Shown here: piece after piece, positions 16,145-29,926 of the stretch
Position numbering within the stretch: the stretch's first letter is position 1
Layout of the letters: the number at the start of each line of letters is the position of its first letter
DNA from: Nocardioides marmoriginsengisoli
GTDB lineage: Bacteria > Actinomycetota > Actinomycetes > Propionibacteriales > Nocardioidaceae
DNA: 64,000 nucleotides
Assembly: GCF_003725695.1 (NCBI RefSeq)
Contig: NZ_RJSE01000007.1
Coordinates: 1,240,371-1,304,370 of the forward strand
Direction: 5' to 3'
Translations under genes and position numbers: made by a program
The notes under the pieces: generated by a model
The model's input: the letters and a program-made list of their open reading frames with translations, nothing else
Told to the model about the DNA's origin: nothing
Database searches by the model: none

Positions 16145-17173
16145 CTAGGGCGCGCGCAGCGCCTCGGCCAGCCCGCGGACGGTCTCCGGCGGGTGCGTGC
16201 TCCCCGGGAAGTACGCGCAGATCCGGTCGGCGACGTCGCCGAACCGCGCCTTGATCTCGGCGGCGCACTCGGCGGGCGTCCCGACGACGGCCAGGGTGCG
16301 CAGCACGTCGTCGTCGATCAGGTCGATCATCGTCATGATGTCGCCGGTCTTGGAGAGCGCGTTCAGCTCGGGTTGCAGGTCGCCCCAGCCCTCGACCTCC
16401 AGGACCGGACGGTACGCCGGCGTGGAGCCGTAGAACGCGAGCAGCCCCCGCACGCCCACCGAGGCGGCCTCGATCTCGGCGGCCGAGTCGCCCATCGCCA
16501 CGATCGCCTGCGGGTAGACGTCGAAGGCCCGGTCCGAGAGCGGCGCCCGGCCGGCGAGCTCCAGTCCCTCGGCAACGGCCGGCAGAGTCCGCTCCCGGAA
16601 GTGCCGGGCGCTGTGGAACGGCATCACCAGCAGCCCGTCGGCGACCTCGGCGGCGGTCCGGGTCATCACCGGGCCGAGCGCGCCGAGCAGGACCGGCGGG
16701 ACGCCGTACGGGTTCGGGCCGGGGACGAAGGTCGGCGGCATCAGCGTGTGCCGGGAGAACTCGCCGCGGAAGTCGAGCCGGGTGCCGTCCTGCCAGGAGC
16801 CCAGGATCGCCTTCACGGCCAGCACGGTCTCCCGCATCCGGGCGGCCGGCTTGCTCCAGGAGGCGCCGTACCGGTTCTCGATGTGCGGCTTGATCTGCGA
16901 GCCGAGCCCGAGCCGGAAGCGGCCGCCGGAGAGCAGCTGCAGGTCGTAGGCCAGGTTCGCCAGGTGCATCGGGCTGCGCGGGATCGCGATCGCGACGTTG
17001 GTCATCAGGTCGGTCTCCCGTACGTCGGCCGAGCCGGCCGCCACGATCAGCGGCAGGAAGACGTCGTGCGGGCCCTCGAACGTGAAGAGCCCGTCGACCC
17101 CGGCGTCGAGGAGCTCGCGGGCCCGGGCCGCCGCCTGGTCCGGGCGCGCGTCGAGCTGGACGTCAAGCTTCAT
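16145..17173 (-). CDS. LLM class F420-dependent oxidoreductase (TIGR03617-like)
   Basis: A 342-residue luciferase-like TIM-barrel enzyme that uses reduced F420 (or less often FMN) to reduce or oxidise an organic substrate. The N-terminus K-L-D-V-Q-L-D, the segment A-G-V-D-G-L-F-T-F-E-G-P-H-D-V-F-L-P, and G-G-R-F-R-L-G-L-G-S-Q-I-K are diagnostic of this LLM subgroup. P-V-L-L-G-A-L-G-P at about 165 is a cofactor-side loop. It is divergent from the deazaflavin reductase and FadD17-like genes, sharing the KstR-type palindrome at 17234-17247. A role in sterol or related lipid breakdown is therefore inferred. Confidence 0.87.
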   Translation of the reverse strand: MKLDVQLDARPDQAAARARELLDAGVDGLFTFEGPHDVFLPLIVAAGSADVRETDLMTNVAIAIPRSPMHLANLAYDLQLLSGGRFRLGLGSQIKPHIENRYGASWSKPAARMRETVLAVKAILGSWQDGTRLDFRGEFSRHTLMPPTFVPGPNPYGVPPVLLGALGPVMTRTAAEVADGLLVMPFHSARHFRERTLPAVAEGLELAGRAPLSDRAFDVYPQAIVAMGDSAAEIEAASVGVRGLLAFYGSTPAYRPVLEVEGWGDLQPELNALSKTGDIMTMIDLIDDDVLRTLAVVGTPAECAAEIKARFGDVADRICAYFPGSTHPPETVRGLAEALRAP

Positions 17174-17233
17174 CCGGCGGATCCAGACTCAATCGGTCTC
17201 AATGGGGGAGCTCCTCTGCCCTCCCGCTCAGAC

Positions 17234-17247
17234 TAGAACAGGTTCTA
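17234..17247. promoter_or_regulatory. KstR-type operator (TNNAACNNGTTNNA)
   Basis: TAGAAC-AG-GTTCTA is a perfect 6-base dyad with a two-base spacer. It matches the published consensus for KstR, the TetR repressor of sterol catabolism genes in mycolic-acid actinobacteria. It sits between divergent genes and overlaps the -10 of the rightward operon, so binding would repress it directly. No kstR gene is in the window. Confidence 0.7.
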
Positions 17248-17251
17248 TAGT
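17246..17251 (+). promoter_or_regulatory. -10 element of the ddn-like/fadD17 operon
   Basis: TATAGT shares its first two bases with the KstR-type palindrome and lies seven bases before the ATG at 17259. There is no Shine-Dalgarno sequence, so the start is probably leaderless. Confidence 0.6.
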
Positions 17252-17258
17252 TCCGGGT

Positions 17259-17744
17259 ATGGCCGACACGAAGAAGCGTCCCGACGGGCTCGACTCCCCG
17301 ATGGTCCCCAAGCTGATGAAGTACGCCGGCAAGGCGCACGTGTGGACCTACCGTCGTACCAACGGCCTGATCGGCTCGAAGTGGCGGATCGGCGCGGGGT
17401 TCCGCAAGCCGGTCCCGACGCTGCTGCTCGACCACCGCGGGCGGACCTCCGGGAAGTCGTTCACGACCCCGCTGCTCTACATGCTCGACGGTCCGGACGT
17501 GATCGTGGTCGGCTCGCAGGGCGGGCTGCCGAAGGACCCGCAGTGGTACCGCAACCTGGTCGCCACCCCGGACACCCAGGTCCAGATCAAGGGGGAGCGG
17601 CGCCAGGTCCGCGCCCGCACCGCGAACGCCGAGGAGCGCGCGGCGCTGTGGCCCCGGCTCGTCGAGGTGTACGCCGACTTCGCCAGCTACCAGGCCTGGA
17701 CCGAGCGGGAGATCCCGGTCGTCATCCTGGCGCCGAGGGGCTGA
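17259..17744 (+). CDS. Nitroreductase-family deazaflavin-dependent oxidoreductase (Ddn-like)
   Basis: A 161-residue split-barrel flavin/deazaflavin reductase of the family containing mycobacterial Ddn. The core V-P-T-L-L-L-D-H-R-G-R-T-S-G-K, then P-L-L-Y-M-L-D-G and V-V-G-S-Q-G-G-L-P-K-D-P-x-W-Y-x-N-L, is diagnostic. F420H2 is the usual cofactor. The positively charged N-terminal helix may associate with membrane, as in relatives. It is the first gene of the operon under the KstR-type site, three bases before the CoA ligase gene. The natural substrate is unknown. Confidence 0.87.
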   Translation: MADTKKRPDGLDSPMVPKLMKYAGKAHVWTYRRTNGLIGSKWRIGAGFRKPVPTLLLDHRGRTSGKSFTTPLLYMLDGPDVIVVGSQGGLPKDPQWYRNLVATPDTQVQIKGERRQVRARTANAEERAALWPRLVEVYADFASYQAWTEREIPVVILAPRG

Positions 17745-17747
17745 GTC

Positions 17748-19328
17748 GTGGCCGACACCGTCCAGCAGTTCCTGCACGCCCAGCTCGACAGCGACCTGCC
17801 CGCGCTGCTGTTCGAGGACCGTTCCTGGACCTGGCGCGAGCTCCTCGGTGAGAGCGCGGCCCGGGCGCACGTGCTGCACGAGCTCGCCGCCGGCGCGGAG
17901 CCCTTGCACATCGGGGTCCTCTTCGAGAACACCGCCGAGATGGTGATGGCGCTGGTCGCCGGTGCCCTCGGCGGCCACGTCACGGCCGGGATCAACACCA
18001 CCCGTCGCGGCGACGGCCTCGCCCAGGACGTCCGGACGGCGCACTGCAAGGTGCTGCTGACCGACACCGAGCACCTCGAGCTGCTCACCGGCCTCGACCT
18101 CGGCGGCGCGATCGTGGTGAACACCGACGACGACGCCTGGCTGAGCAGGGTCGCCGCCGCCCCGCGCACCCTCGACGGGTTCCGGACCGTCGAGACGATG
18201 GACACCTTCATGCTGATCTTCACCTCGGGCACCAGCGGTGACCCGAAGGCGGTGCAGGTCAGCAACTTCATGGTGGTGATGTCCGGCGCGGTGCTGTCGG
18301 AGAAGTACGCGCTCTCCACCGACGACGTCTGCTACATCTCGATGCCGCTGTTCCACTCCAACGCGATCATGGGCGGACTGGCCCCGGCGCTGGCGTCCGG
18401 CGCGACGGTGGCGCTCGCCCGTAAGTTCAGCGCCTCCCGGTTCCTCGACGACATCCGCGGCTTCGGGGCGACGTACATGAACTACGTCGGCAAGCCGCTG
18501 GCCTACCTGCTGGCGACGCCGGAGAAGCCCGACGACGCCGACAATCCGCTGCGGACCGCGTTCGGCAACGAGGCCTCGGACCGCGATATCGCCGCGTTCG
18601 GCAAGCGCTTCGGCTGCGAGGTCTGGGACGGCTTCGGCTCGACCGAGACCGCGGTGATCATCACCCGCACCGAGGACACCCCGCCCGGTTCGATCGGCCA
18701 GCCGTTCGAGGGCGTGGCGATCTACGACCGGGAGACCCGGACCGAGCGGCCGCGGGCGGTCTTCGACGAGCGCGGCGTGGTGACCAACCTCGACGAGGCG
18801 GTCGGCGAGCTGGTCAACACCCAGGGGGCCGGCTTCTTCGGCGGCTACTACAACAACGAGCAGGCGACCGCGGACCGGCTCGATGGCGGGATGTACTGGT
18901 CCGGCGACCTCGGCTACCGCGACGAGGCCGGGTTCGTCTACCTGGCCGGCCGGACCAGCGACTGGCTCCGGGTGGACGGCGAGAACCTCGCGGCGGCGCC
19001 GATCGAGGCGATCCTGCTGCGGCACCCGGCGATCAGCCAGGCGGCCGTGTACGGCGTCCCGGACCCCGACGTCGGCGACCAGCTGATGGTGGCGCTGGTG
19101 CTCGTCGACGGCGGCGTCCTGGAGCCCGCCGGGTTCGAGGCGTTCCTGGGCGACCAGGAGGACCTGTCACCGAAGGCCTGGCCGCGTTACGTGCGGATCG
19201 CCGAAGCGCTGCCGAGCACGGCGACCAACAAGGTGCTCAAGCGGACCCTGATCGGCGAGGGTACGACGGTCGGCGCCGACGTGCTGTGGCTGCGCGAGCC
19301 GCGTGGACGGTCCTACTCGTGCGGGTAG
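17748..19328 (+). CDS. fadD17: FadD17-like acyl-CoA synthetase (steroid side-chain CoA ligase)
   Basis: A 526-residue ANL-superfamily enzyme that adenylates a carboxylic acid and transfers it to CoA. The P-loop L-I-F-T-S-G-T-S-G-D-P-K-A-V (about residues 153-166) and D-G-F-G-S-T-E (A5 motif) are present. So are Y-W-S-G-D-L-G-Y and D-W-L-R-V-D-G-E-N (A7/A8). Stretches such as C-Y-I-S-M-P-L-F-H-S-N-A and N-Y-V-G-K-P-L-x-Y-L-L-A-T-P match, from memory, the mycobacterial FadD17 group that activates shortened sterol side chains. The KstR-type operator upstream agrees. The catalytic Lys is in N-K-V-L-K near the end. The start is GTG, and the 3' end overlaps the SDR gene by ten bases. Confidence 0.75.
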   Translation: MADTVQQFLHAQLDSDLPALLFEDRSWTWRELLGESAARAHVLHELAAGAEPLHIGVLFENTAEMVMALVAGALGGHVTAGINTTRRGDGLAQDVRTAHCKVLLTDTEHLELLTGLDLGGAIVVNTDDDAWLSRVAAAPRTLDGFRTVETMDTFMLIFTSGTSGDPKAVQVSNFMVVMSGAVLSEKYALSTDDVCYISMPLFHSNAIMGGLAPALASGATVALARKFSASRFLDDIRGFGATYMNYVGKPLAYLLATPEKPDDADNPLRTAFGNEASDRDIAAFGKRFGCEVWDGFGSTETAVIITRTEDTPPGSIGQPFEGVAIYDRETRTERPRAVFDERGVVTNLDEAVGELVNTQGAGFFGGYYNNEQATADRLDGGMYWSGDLGYRDEAGFVYLAGRTSDWLRVDGENLAAAPIEAILLRHPAISQAAVYGVPDPDVGDQLMVALVLVDGGVLEPAGFEAFLGDQEDLSPKAWPRYVRIAEALPSTATNKVLKRTLIGEGTTVGADVLWLREPRGRSYSCG

Positions 19329-20299
19329 CGGTCACCGGCGCGGCCGGCTTCCTCGGCGGCAACGTCGTCCGGGCCCTGGTCGCCGAGGGGCACCAGGTCA
19401 CCGCGATCGACCGGGTCGCCAGCGACCTGGCCACCGGTCCCGAGGTGACCTGGGTCAACGCGGACGTCCTCGACCCCGCGCAGATGCGCGCCGCCCTGGA
19501 CGGCGCCGAGGTCGTCTACCACTTGGTCGCGATGATCAGCCTGAGGCAGGAGGACCCGCTCGCCTGGCGGGTGAACGTCGACGGGGTCGCCACCGTGGCC
19601 CGGGCGGCCCTCGACGTGGGCGTACGACGGATGGTGAACTGCAGCTCGCTGAACGCCTTCCGGTACGCCGCGGGCGACCGGGTGGACGAGCGCTCGCCGC
19701 GCTCGACCGATCCGGGCCTGCCGGTCTACAACCGCTCCAAGTACGCCGGCGAGCTCGAGCTGCTCAAGGTCGTCGAGGACGGCCTGGACGCGCTGACCTG
19801 CAACCCGACCGGGATCTACGGCCCGGTCGACCAGCCGACCCGGCTCTCGCGGCTGAACGCCTCGCTGCTCGACGCCGCGAAGGGACGGGTGCCGGTCGCG
19901 ATCCGCGGTTCGTTCGACATGGTCGACGTCCGCGACGTCGCGCGCGGCTTCCTGCTGGCCGCCGAGAAGGGTCGGACCGGCGAGAACTACCTGCTCACCG
20001 GCCACCACGTGAGCCTGCCGGAGATCAACGGGATGGCGGCGCAGGGAGCCGGCCACCGGCCGCCCCGGATCGTGCTCCCGCTCTCGGTGCTCACCACGGT
20101 CGCGCCGCTGGTCGACCCGATCGCGCGCCGGTTCGGCTCGGACGCGATGTCGCCGGCGTCCCTGGAGACGCTGACCTCGAGCCCGTACGTCGACGGCTCC
20201 AAGGCACGCGACCAGCTCGGCTACGAGCCGCGCCCGACCGCGGACACGATCCGGGATCTGCTGACCTTCTTCCGCGAGCACGGCATACTCGGCGCGTGA
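19319..20299 (+). CDS. NAD(P)-dependent epimerase/dehydratase family (extended SDR)
   Basis: A 326-residue Rossmann enzyme. The N-terminus V-T-G-A-A-G-F-L-G-G binds the nucleotide, and A-I-D-R ends strand 2. The active-site pair Y-x3-K appears as Y-N-R-S-K at about 140, with Ser of N-C-S-S upstream. N-P-T-G-I-Y-G-P and D-M-V-D-V-R-D-V-A are typical of extended SDRs such as 3-beta-hydroxysteroid dehydrogenases, dihydroflavonol reductases and hopanoid-linked epimerases. The setting behind a FadD17-like gene makes a hydroxysteroid or hydroxyacyl substrate plausible. The GTG start at 19319 lies inside the ligase gene. The stop overlaps the next GTG. Confidence 0.8.
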   Translation: MRVAVTGAAGFLGGNVVRALVAEGHQVTAIDRVASDLATGPEVTWVNADVLDPAQMRAALDGAEVVYHLVAMISLRQEDPLAWRVNVDGVATVARAALDVGVRRMVNCSSLNAFRYAAGDRVDERSPRSTDPGLPVYNRSKYAGELELLKVVEDGLDALTCNPTGIYGPVDQPTRLSRLNASLLDAAKGRVPVAIRGSFDMVDVRDVARGFLLAAEKGRTGENYLLTGHHVSLPEINGMAAQGAGHRPPRIVLPLSVLTTVAPLVDPIARRFGSDAMSPASLETLTSSPYVDGSKARDQLGYEPRPTADTIRDLLTFFREHGILGA

Positions 20300-20949
20300 C
20301 CGAGACCTCGCTGCGCCCGACCCGACTCCGCCGCCTCGCCGGCGCCCTCGCCGTCAGTGCCGCGGTGGCCACCGGTGCGGTCGCCTGCGGCGGCTCGGAC
20401 GACGCCCCCGAGGCGGGTGGCGGCAGTACCACCGCGCCGGCTCCCTGCGACGCGGTGATCACCAAGCCGACCGACGAGAACCAGCAGCACATCAACGAGC
20501 CGACCCCGATCACCTACACCGACGCACCGCCGGCCTTCGGCGAGCACCGGCCGGAGTACGCCCCGTTCGGCCGGGCCTTCTACTCCTCGGACCGGCCCGA
20601 GGTCGGCAACCTGGTGCACAGCCTGGAGCACGGCTACACGATCGCCTGGTACGACGACACCCTCGCCGAGGACACTGCGGCGCTGGCGTCGCTGGAGACG
20701 ATCGCCACCGACTACATGGCGAACCGGGAGCGGTTCATCGCCGCGCCGTGGCGCGAGGAGGACGGGGCCGCGTTCCCCGAGGGCAGGCACGTCGCCCTGG
20801 TGCGCTGGTCGGCGGACGCCGACGACCCGACCGACCAGACCAAGCACCGCGGCAACTGGATGTACTGCGGGGGAGTCGACCGGAAGGCGATCTCCACCTT
20901 CTTCGACACCTGGCCGAACGAAGAATCCCCGGAGCCCGGCCTGCCCTAG
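20296..20949 (+). CDS. DUF3105 lipoprotein
   Basis: A 217-residue exported lipoprotein. An Arg-containing N-region and hydrophobic segment lead to a lipobox G-A-V-A-C with lipidated Cys31. A short Gly/Ser/Thr/Pro linker follows. The DUF3105 signature is present: H-I, P-P-A-F-G-E-H at about 80 and H-S-L-E-H-G-Y-T-I-A-W-Y at about 115. Two further Cys (P-A-P-C and M-Y-C-G-G) could form a disulfide. The function of DUF3105 is unknown. The His-rich motif could hold a metal (inference). It is coupled to the SDR gene by a GTGA overlap, and a hairpin terminator covers the stop. Confidence 0.82.
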   Translation: MTETSLRPTRLRRLAGALAVSAAVATGAVACGGSDDAPEAGGGSTTAPAPCDAVITKPTDENQQHINEPTPITYTDAPPAFGEHRPEYAPFGRAFYSSDRPEVGNLVHSLEHGYTIAWYDDTLAEDTAALASLETIATDYMANRERFIAAPWREEDGAAFPEGRHVALVRWSADADDPTDQTKHRGNWMYCGGVDRKAISTFFDTWPNEESPEPGLP

Positions 20950-20968
20950 CGGCGGCCCGGCTCCGGGG
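20927..20968. terminator. Bidirectional hairpin terminator
   Basis: CCCCGGAGCC (20927-20936) pairs perfectly with GGCTCCGGGG (20959-20968), with further inner pairing (GGCC with GGCC). It overlaps the stop of the DUF3105 gene and lies between convergent genes. There is no U tract, as is common in actinobacteria. Confidence 0.6.
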
Positions 20969-20981
20969 ACTCAGCGGTGGA

Positions 20982-21971
20982 TCAGATCAGGCCGAGCTCG
21001 GTCACCGCAGCGCGCTCGTCGGCGAGCTCGGCGGTCGAGGCGTCGATCCGGGCGCGGGAGAACTCGTCGATCTCCAGGCCCTGGACGATCTCCCAGTCAC
21101 CGTTCTTGGTGGTGACGGGGAAGGACGAGATCAGACCCTCCGGGACGCCGTAGGAACCGTCCGAGCGGACCGCCATCGAGACCCAATCGTTCTCGGCGGA
21201 GCCGAGCAGCCAGTCGCGGGCGGCGTCGACGGTCGCCGAGGCGGCCGAGGCAGCCGAGGACGAGCCGCGGGCGTCGATGATCGCCGCGCCGCGCTTGGCG
21301 ACGGTCGGGATGAAGGTGTCCGCGATCCAGGCCCGGTCGTTGACGACCTCGGCGGCGTTCTTGCCACCGATCTCGGCGTGGAAGATGTCCGGGTACTGGG
21401 TGGCCGAGTGGTTGCCCCAGATGGTGACCTTCTTGATGTCGGTCACCGAGGCGCCGGTCTTGGTCGCCAGCTGCGAGATCGCCCGGTTGTGGTCCAGGCG
21501 GGTCAGCGCGGAGAAGCGCTCGGCCGGGATGTCGGGGGCGTTGGTCATCGCGATCAGCGCGTTGGTGTTCGCCGGGTTGCCGGTGACGCCGATCCGGACG
21601 TCGGAGGCGGCTACCTTGTTCAGGGCCTTGCCCTGGGCGGTGAAGATCGCACCGTTGGCCGAGAGCAGGTCGCCGCGCTCCATGCCCGGTCCGCGCGGGC
21701 GGGCGCCGACGAGCAGCGCCAGGTTGACGCCGTCGAAGATCTCTTCGGCGTCGGCACCGATCTGGACGCCGGCAAGGGTCGGGAAGGCGCAGTCGTCGAG
21801 CTCCATGACGACGCCCTCGAGGGCCTTGAGGGCGGGCTCGATCTCAAGCAGGCGGAGCTCGATCGGGCGGTCCGCGCCCAGCAGCGAGCCGCTGGCGAGG
21901 CGGAAGAGCAGGCTGTAGCCGATCTGGCCGGCGGCACCGGTGACGGCGACCTTGAGGGGGGTTGTGCTCAC
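20982..21971 (-). CDS. mdh: Malate dehydrogenase
   Basis: A 329-residue cytosolic NAD enzyme of the TCA cycle, interconverting malate and oxaloacetate. The N-terminal [15 protein letters not shown] binds [15 protein letters not shown] is the mobile substrate loop with its Arg pair, and T-R-L-D-H-N-R-A follows. [11 protein letters not shown] carries the catalytic His. This is the LDH-like cytosolic type found across Actinobacteria. The GTG start is set by AGGAG eight bases upstream. The gene is divergent from furA. Confidence 0.95.
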   Translation of the reverse strand: MSTTPLKVAVTGAAGQIGYSLLFRLASGSLLGADRPIELRLLEIEPALKALEGVVMELDDCAFPTLAGVQIGADAEEIFDGVNLALLVGARPRGPGMERGDLLSANGAIFTAQGKALNKVAASDVRIGVTGNPANTNALIAMTNAPDIPAERFSALTRLDHNRAISQLATKTGASVTDIKKVTIWGNHSATQYPDIFHAEIGGKNAAEVVNDRAWIADTFIPTVAKRGAAIIDARGSSSAASAASATVDAARDWLLGSAENDWVSMAVRSDGSYGVPEGLISSFPVTTKNGDWEIVQGLEIDEFSRARIDASTAELADERAAVTELGLI

Positions 21972-22050
21972 GTCAGAGGCTCCTAGAGAGAGGAAATCAA
22001 CCCCACGAAACTAGCGCACCCGGAGATCGGGAAATCCGCCGGTGAGTCAA

Positions 22051-22067
22051 TCTTGAATGATTCAAGA
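22051..22067. promoter_or_regulatory. Fur/PerR-type operator upstream of furA
   Basis: TCTTGAAT-G-ATTCAAGA is a perfect 8-base dyad around one central base, AT-rich in a GC-rich background, 20 bases before the furA start. It is the expected autoregulatory box of the FurA protein. Confidence 0.72.
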
Positions 22068-22087
22068 AAACATGGTTGGCTCAGCGC

Positions 22088-24716
<2,629 letters not shown>

Positions 24717-24730
24717 GCCTCACGTCAAAG

Positions 24731-24770
24731 CGAACGGCTCCCCAGGTCCTCGGACCTGGGGAGCCGTTCG
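24731..24770. terminator. Strong bidirectional terminator
   Basis: A perfect 19-base inverted repeat (24731-24749 with 24752-24770, loop TC) sits between the convergent katG and aqpZ genes. It has no U tract: an I-shaped actinobacterial terminator serving both directions. Confidence 0.88.
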
Positions 24771-24784
24771 GCTGAGCGGGTGGG

Positions 24785-25498
24785 TCAGTCCTTCTCGCCG
24801 ACGATCAGCGCGTGGGTGACTCCGGCGATGATCGCACCGGCGATCGGCGCGACGATGAACAGCCAGACGTCGCCGAGGGCGTCGCCACCACCGAACCAGG
24901 CAACACCGAGCGAACGCGCCGGGTTGACCGAGGTGCCGTCGATCGGGATCGCGATCAGGTGGATCAGGGTCAGGCAGAGACCGATCGCCAGGCCCGCGAA
25001 CCCGGCGGTCGCGGCCTTGGCGGTCGCGCCGAGGATCACGTAGAGGAAGACCGCGGTCAGCACGACCTCGGCGATCAGCACGGCCAGCAGCGAGTAGCCG
25101 TCGCCGCCGTAGGCGTTGGTGGCCATGTTGCCGTCGGCCTCGAAGCCGTCCATGCCCTTTGCGATGACCAGCAGGACCGCGCCGGCGACGGTACCGCCGA
25201 CGACCTGCGCCACGACGTACGCCGGGACGTCCTTCCAGTCGAAGCGCTTCGCGGTGGCCAGCCCGATGGTGACGGCGGGGTTGAAGTGCGCACCGGAGAT
25301 GTGCCCGAAGGCGTAGGCACCGGTGACGACGGTGAGGCCGAACGCGAGCGCGATCGCGACCCGGTCGAAGTCGAACCCGGAGCTGGCAGCGAAGATCACC
25401 GTGCCGCAGCCGCCGAAGACGAGCCAGAAGGTGCCGAGCACCTCGGCTCCCAGGCGCGAAGCGATGGCAGGTGTCGCAGGGGTTGCAGTGTCAGACAT
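24785..25498 (-). CDS. aqpZ: Aquaporin Z-type water channel
   Basis: A 237-residue six-helix channel. Both NPA half-helix motifs are intact: H-F-N-P-A-V-T at about 71-77 and S-V-N-P-A-R-S at about 190-196. G-T-F-W-L-V-F-G-G-C-G-T in TM1 and the selectivity Arg after the second NPA mark the AqpZ type. It moves water and possibly H2O2. Placement beside furA-katG makes a peroxide-related role worth noting (inference). The ATG follows a strong AGGAGG. A TAAGGT -10 and an inverted repeat at 25522-25539 lie upstream. Confidence 0.94.
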   Translation of the reverse strand: MSDTATPATPAIASRLGAEVLGTFWLVFGGCGTVIFAASSGFDFDRVAIALAFGLTVVTGAYAFGHISGAHFNPAVTIGLATAKRFDWKDVPAYVVAQVVGGTVAGAVLLVIAKGMDGFEADGNMATNAYGGDGYSLLAVLIAEVVLTAVFLYVILGATAKAATAGFAGLAIGLCLTLIHLIAIPIDGTSVNPARSLGVAWFGGGDALGDVWLFIVAPIAGAIIAGVTHALIVGEKD

Positions 25499-25521
25499 GA
25501 CGCCTCCTGAGGGGGAAGTGG

Positions 25522-25539
25522 AAACGGACAGTGCCGTTT
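25522..25539. promoter_or_regulatory. Inverted repeat in the aqpZ leader
   Basis: AAACGG-ACAGTG-CCGTTT is a perfect 6-base dyad between the aqpZ start and a TAAGGT -10 on the minus strand. It could be an operator or a small leader hairpin. Confidence 0.35.
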
Positions 25540-25549
25540 TGCACCTTAG

Positions 25550-28916
<3,367 letters not shown>

Positions 28917-28923
28917 GGGGGTG

Positions 28924-28929
28924 AGGTTA
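28924..28929 (-). promoter_or_regulatory. -10 element, leaderless promoter of double GNAT gene
   Basis: TAACCT on the minus strand is followed by seven bases (CACCCCC) and the ATG at 28916. Confidence 0.55.
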
Positions 28930-29015
28930 CGAGATTGGTCGGCGTCGACGCGTGATGGATCGGCTACGCCGCGGTCCTTAGGGGAAGAGCCCAGACTGCC
29001 GACCGGGGGAAACCC

Positions 29016-29288
29016 ATGATCAACGGCGACGAGATCCGCCGTATCCACGAGATCCTGGCCCGGATCATCTCTGCGGCCGAGCTGGTCGAGCTGGACCAGC
29101 CGCACATCGTGGTCTGCCGGGACGAGGCGACCGGGTCGGTCAGCTACTCCGGGCCGTTCACCGACGGGCTGGCCGCGCTCGAGTTCGCCGAGCGCGAGCG
29201 CGCGGTCGACGTCGAGCTCAACGAGGGCGACCCGCTCTCGTTCAGCGTGGCGGCGCTGTACCCGACGGGCCGGGTCGGGACGGGCTGA
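29016..29288 (+). CDS. Hypothetical protein, 90 aa
   Basis: A 90-residue soluble, acidic protein starting M-I-N-G-D-E-I-R-R-I-H-E-I-L. A helix of about 20 residues leads to beta-type sequence with P-H-I-V-V-C-R-D-E and S-V-S-Y-S-G-P-F. An E-F-A-E-R-E-R helix and V-A-A-L-Y-P follow. A GGGGGAAA ribosome-binding site sits just before the ATG. The alternation looks like a small alpha/beta fold. I do not recognise the family and propose no function. It precedes the signal-peptidase cassette by 87 bases but need not belong to it. Confidence 0.6.
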   Translation: MINGDEIRRIHEILARIISAAELVELDQPHIVVCRDEATGSVSYSGPFTDGLAALEFAERERAVDVELNEGDPLSFSVAALYPTGRVGTG

Positions 29289-29375
29289 AATTTTATCCGT
29301 CGGCGCGTGTCCGCAGGGCCCTGTCCGAGGTCATAAGGGGTGACAGCCAAGCGAAGCCCTAGCGCAAGGAGAGTC

Positions 29376-29915
29376 ATGAACAAGTCAACCAAGGGAGCCC
29401 TCGCGGCGACCGCAGCCGGCGTGCTGCTGCTCGGCGGAGTGGGTTCGCTCGCCTACTGGAGCGATTCCGCCACGATCGCCGGGGGAGCGGTCAACAGCGG
29501 CACGCTCTCCCTCACCGACGCCACCGCGGGGTCCTGCGCGACGGCCGCCTGGACCCTCGACTCCGCGGAGTCGCCCGCCGGGATCGCCTTCGACCCGGCC
29601 ACCGACACCCTGGTCCCGGGCGACGTCCTGACCAAGAGGTGCAGCTACACGATCGGCGCCGTCGGCGAGCACCTGCGGGCGACCGTCGTGGCGACCGGGG
29701 GTGTCGCGTCGGGCGACCTGGCTCCCTCGTTGCAGGTGGCCGGTGGCTTCACCATCGGCGGGTCCCCGGTCACCGAGGTCACCGAGGCGAACGACGGGGA
29801 CACCCTGGTCGCCGAGATCCAGGTGCGGTTCGATGCGGCGGCGGACAACACCACCCGGAGCCGGACGGCAGCGCTCGGCAACTTCGTGGTCACGTTGTCC
29901 CAGGTCCACGACTGA
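29376..29915 (+). CDS. Secreted protein with SipW-class alternate signal peptide
   Basis: A 179-residue exported protein. Residues 1-45 form the signal region of SipW/TasA-type substrates: basic start, hydrophobic core G-V-L-L-L-G-G-V-G, then A-Y-W-S-D-S-A-T-I-A-G-G and a beta strand G-T-L-S-L-T-D. The mature part is Thr/Val/Ala-rich beta sequence with Cys54 and a second Cys near residue 89 that could pair. TasA/CalY relatives assemble into fibres; whether this one does is unknown. The ATG follows AAGGAGAG. It heads the cassette, with a matching SipW-type peptidase next. Annotation rests on the signal motif and context. Confidence 0.78.
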   Translation: MNKSTKGALAATAAGVLLLGGVGSLAYWSDSATIAGGAVNSGTLSLTDATAGSCATAAWTLDSAESPAGIAFDPATDTLVPGDVLTKRCSYTIGAVGEHLRATVVATGGVASGDLAPSLQVAGGFTIGGSPVTEVTEANDGDTLVAEIQVRFDAAADNTTRSRTAALGNFVVTLSQVHD

Positions 29916-29926
29916 CGCCACCGGTG

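Noticed and set aside
22076..22087. TTG start for furA four codons upstream
   Set aside because: No ribosome-binding site and no family support; the ATG at 22088 fits the usual FurA N-terminus.
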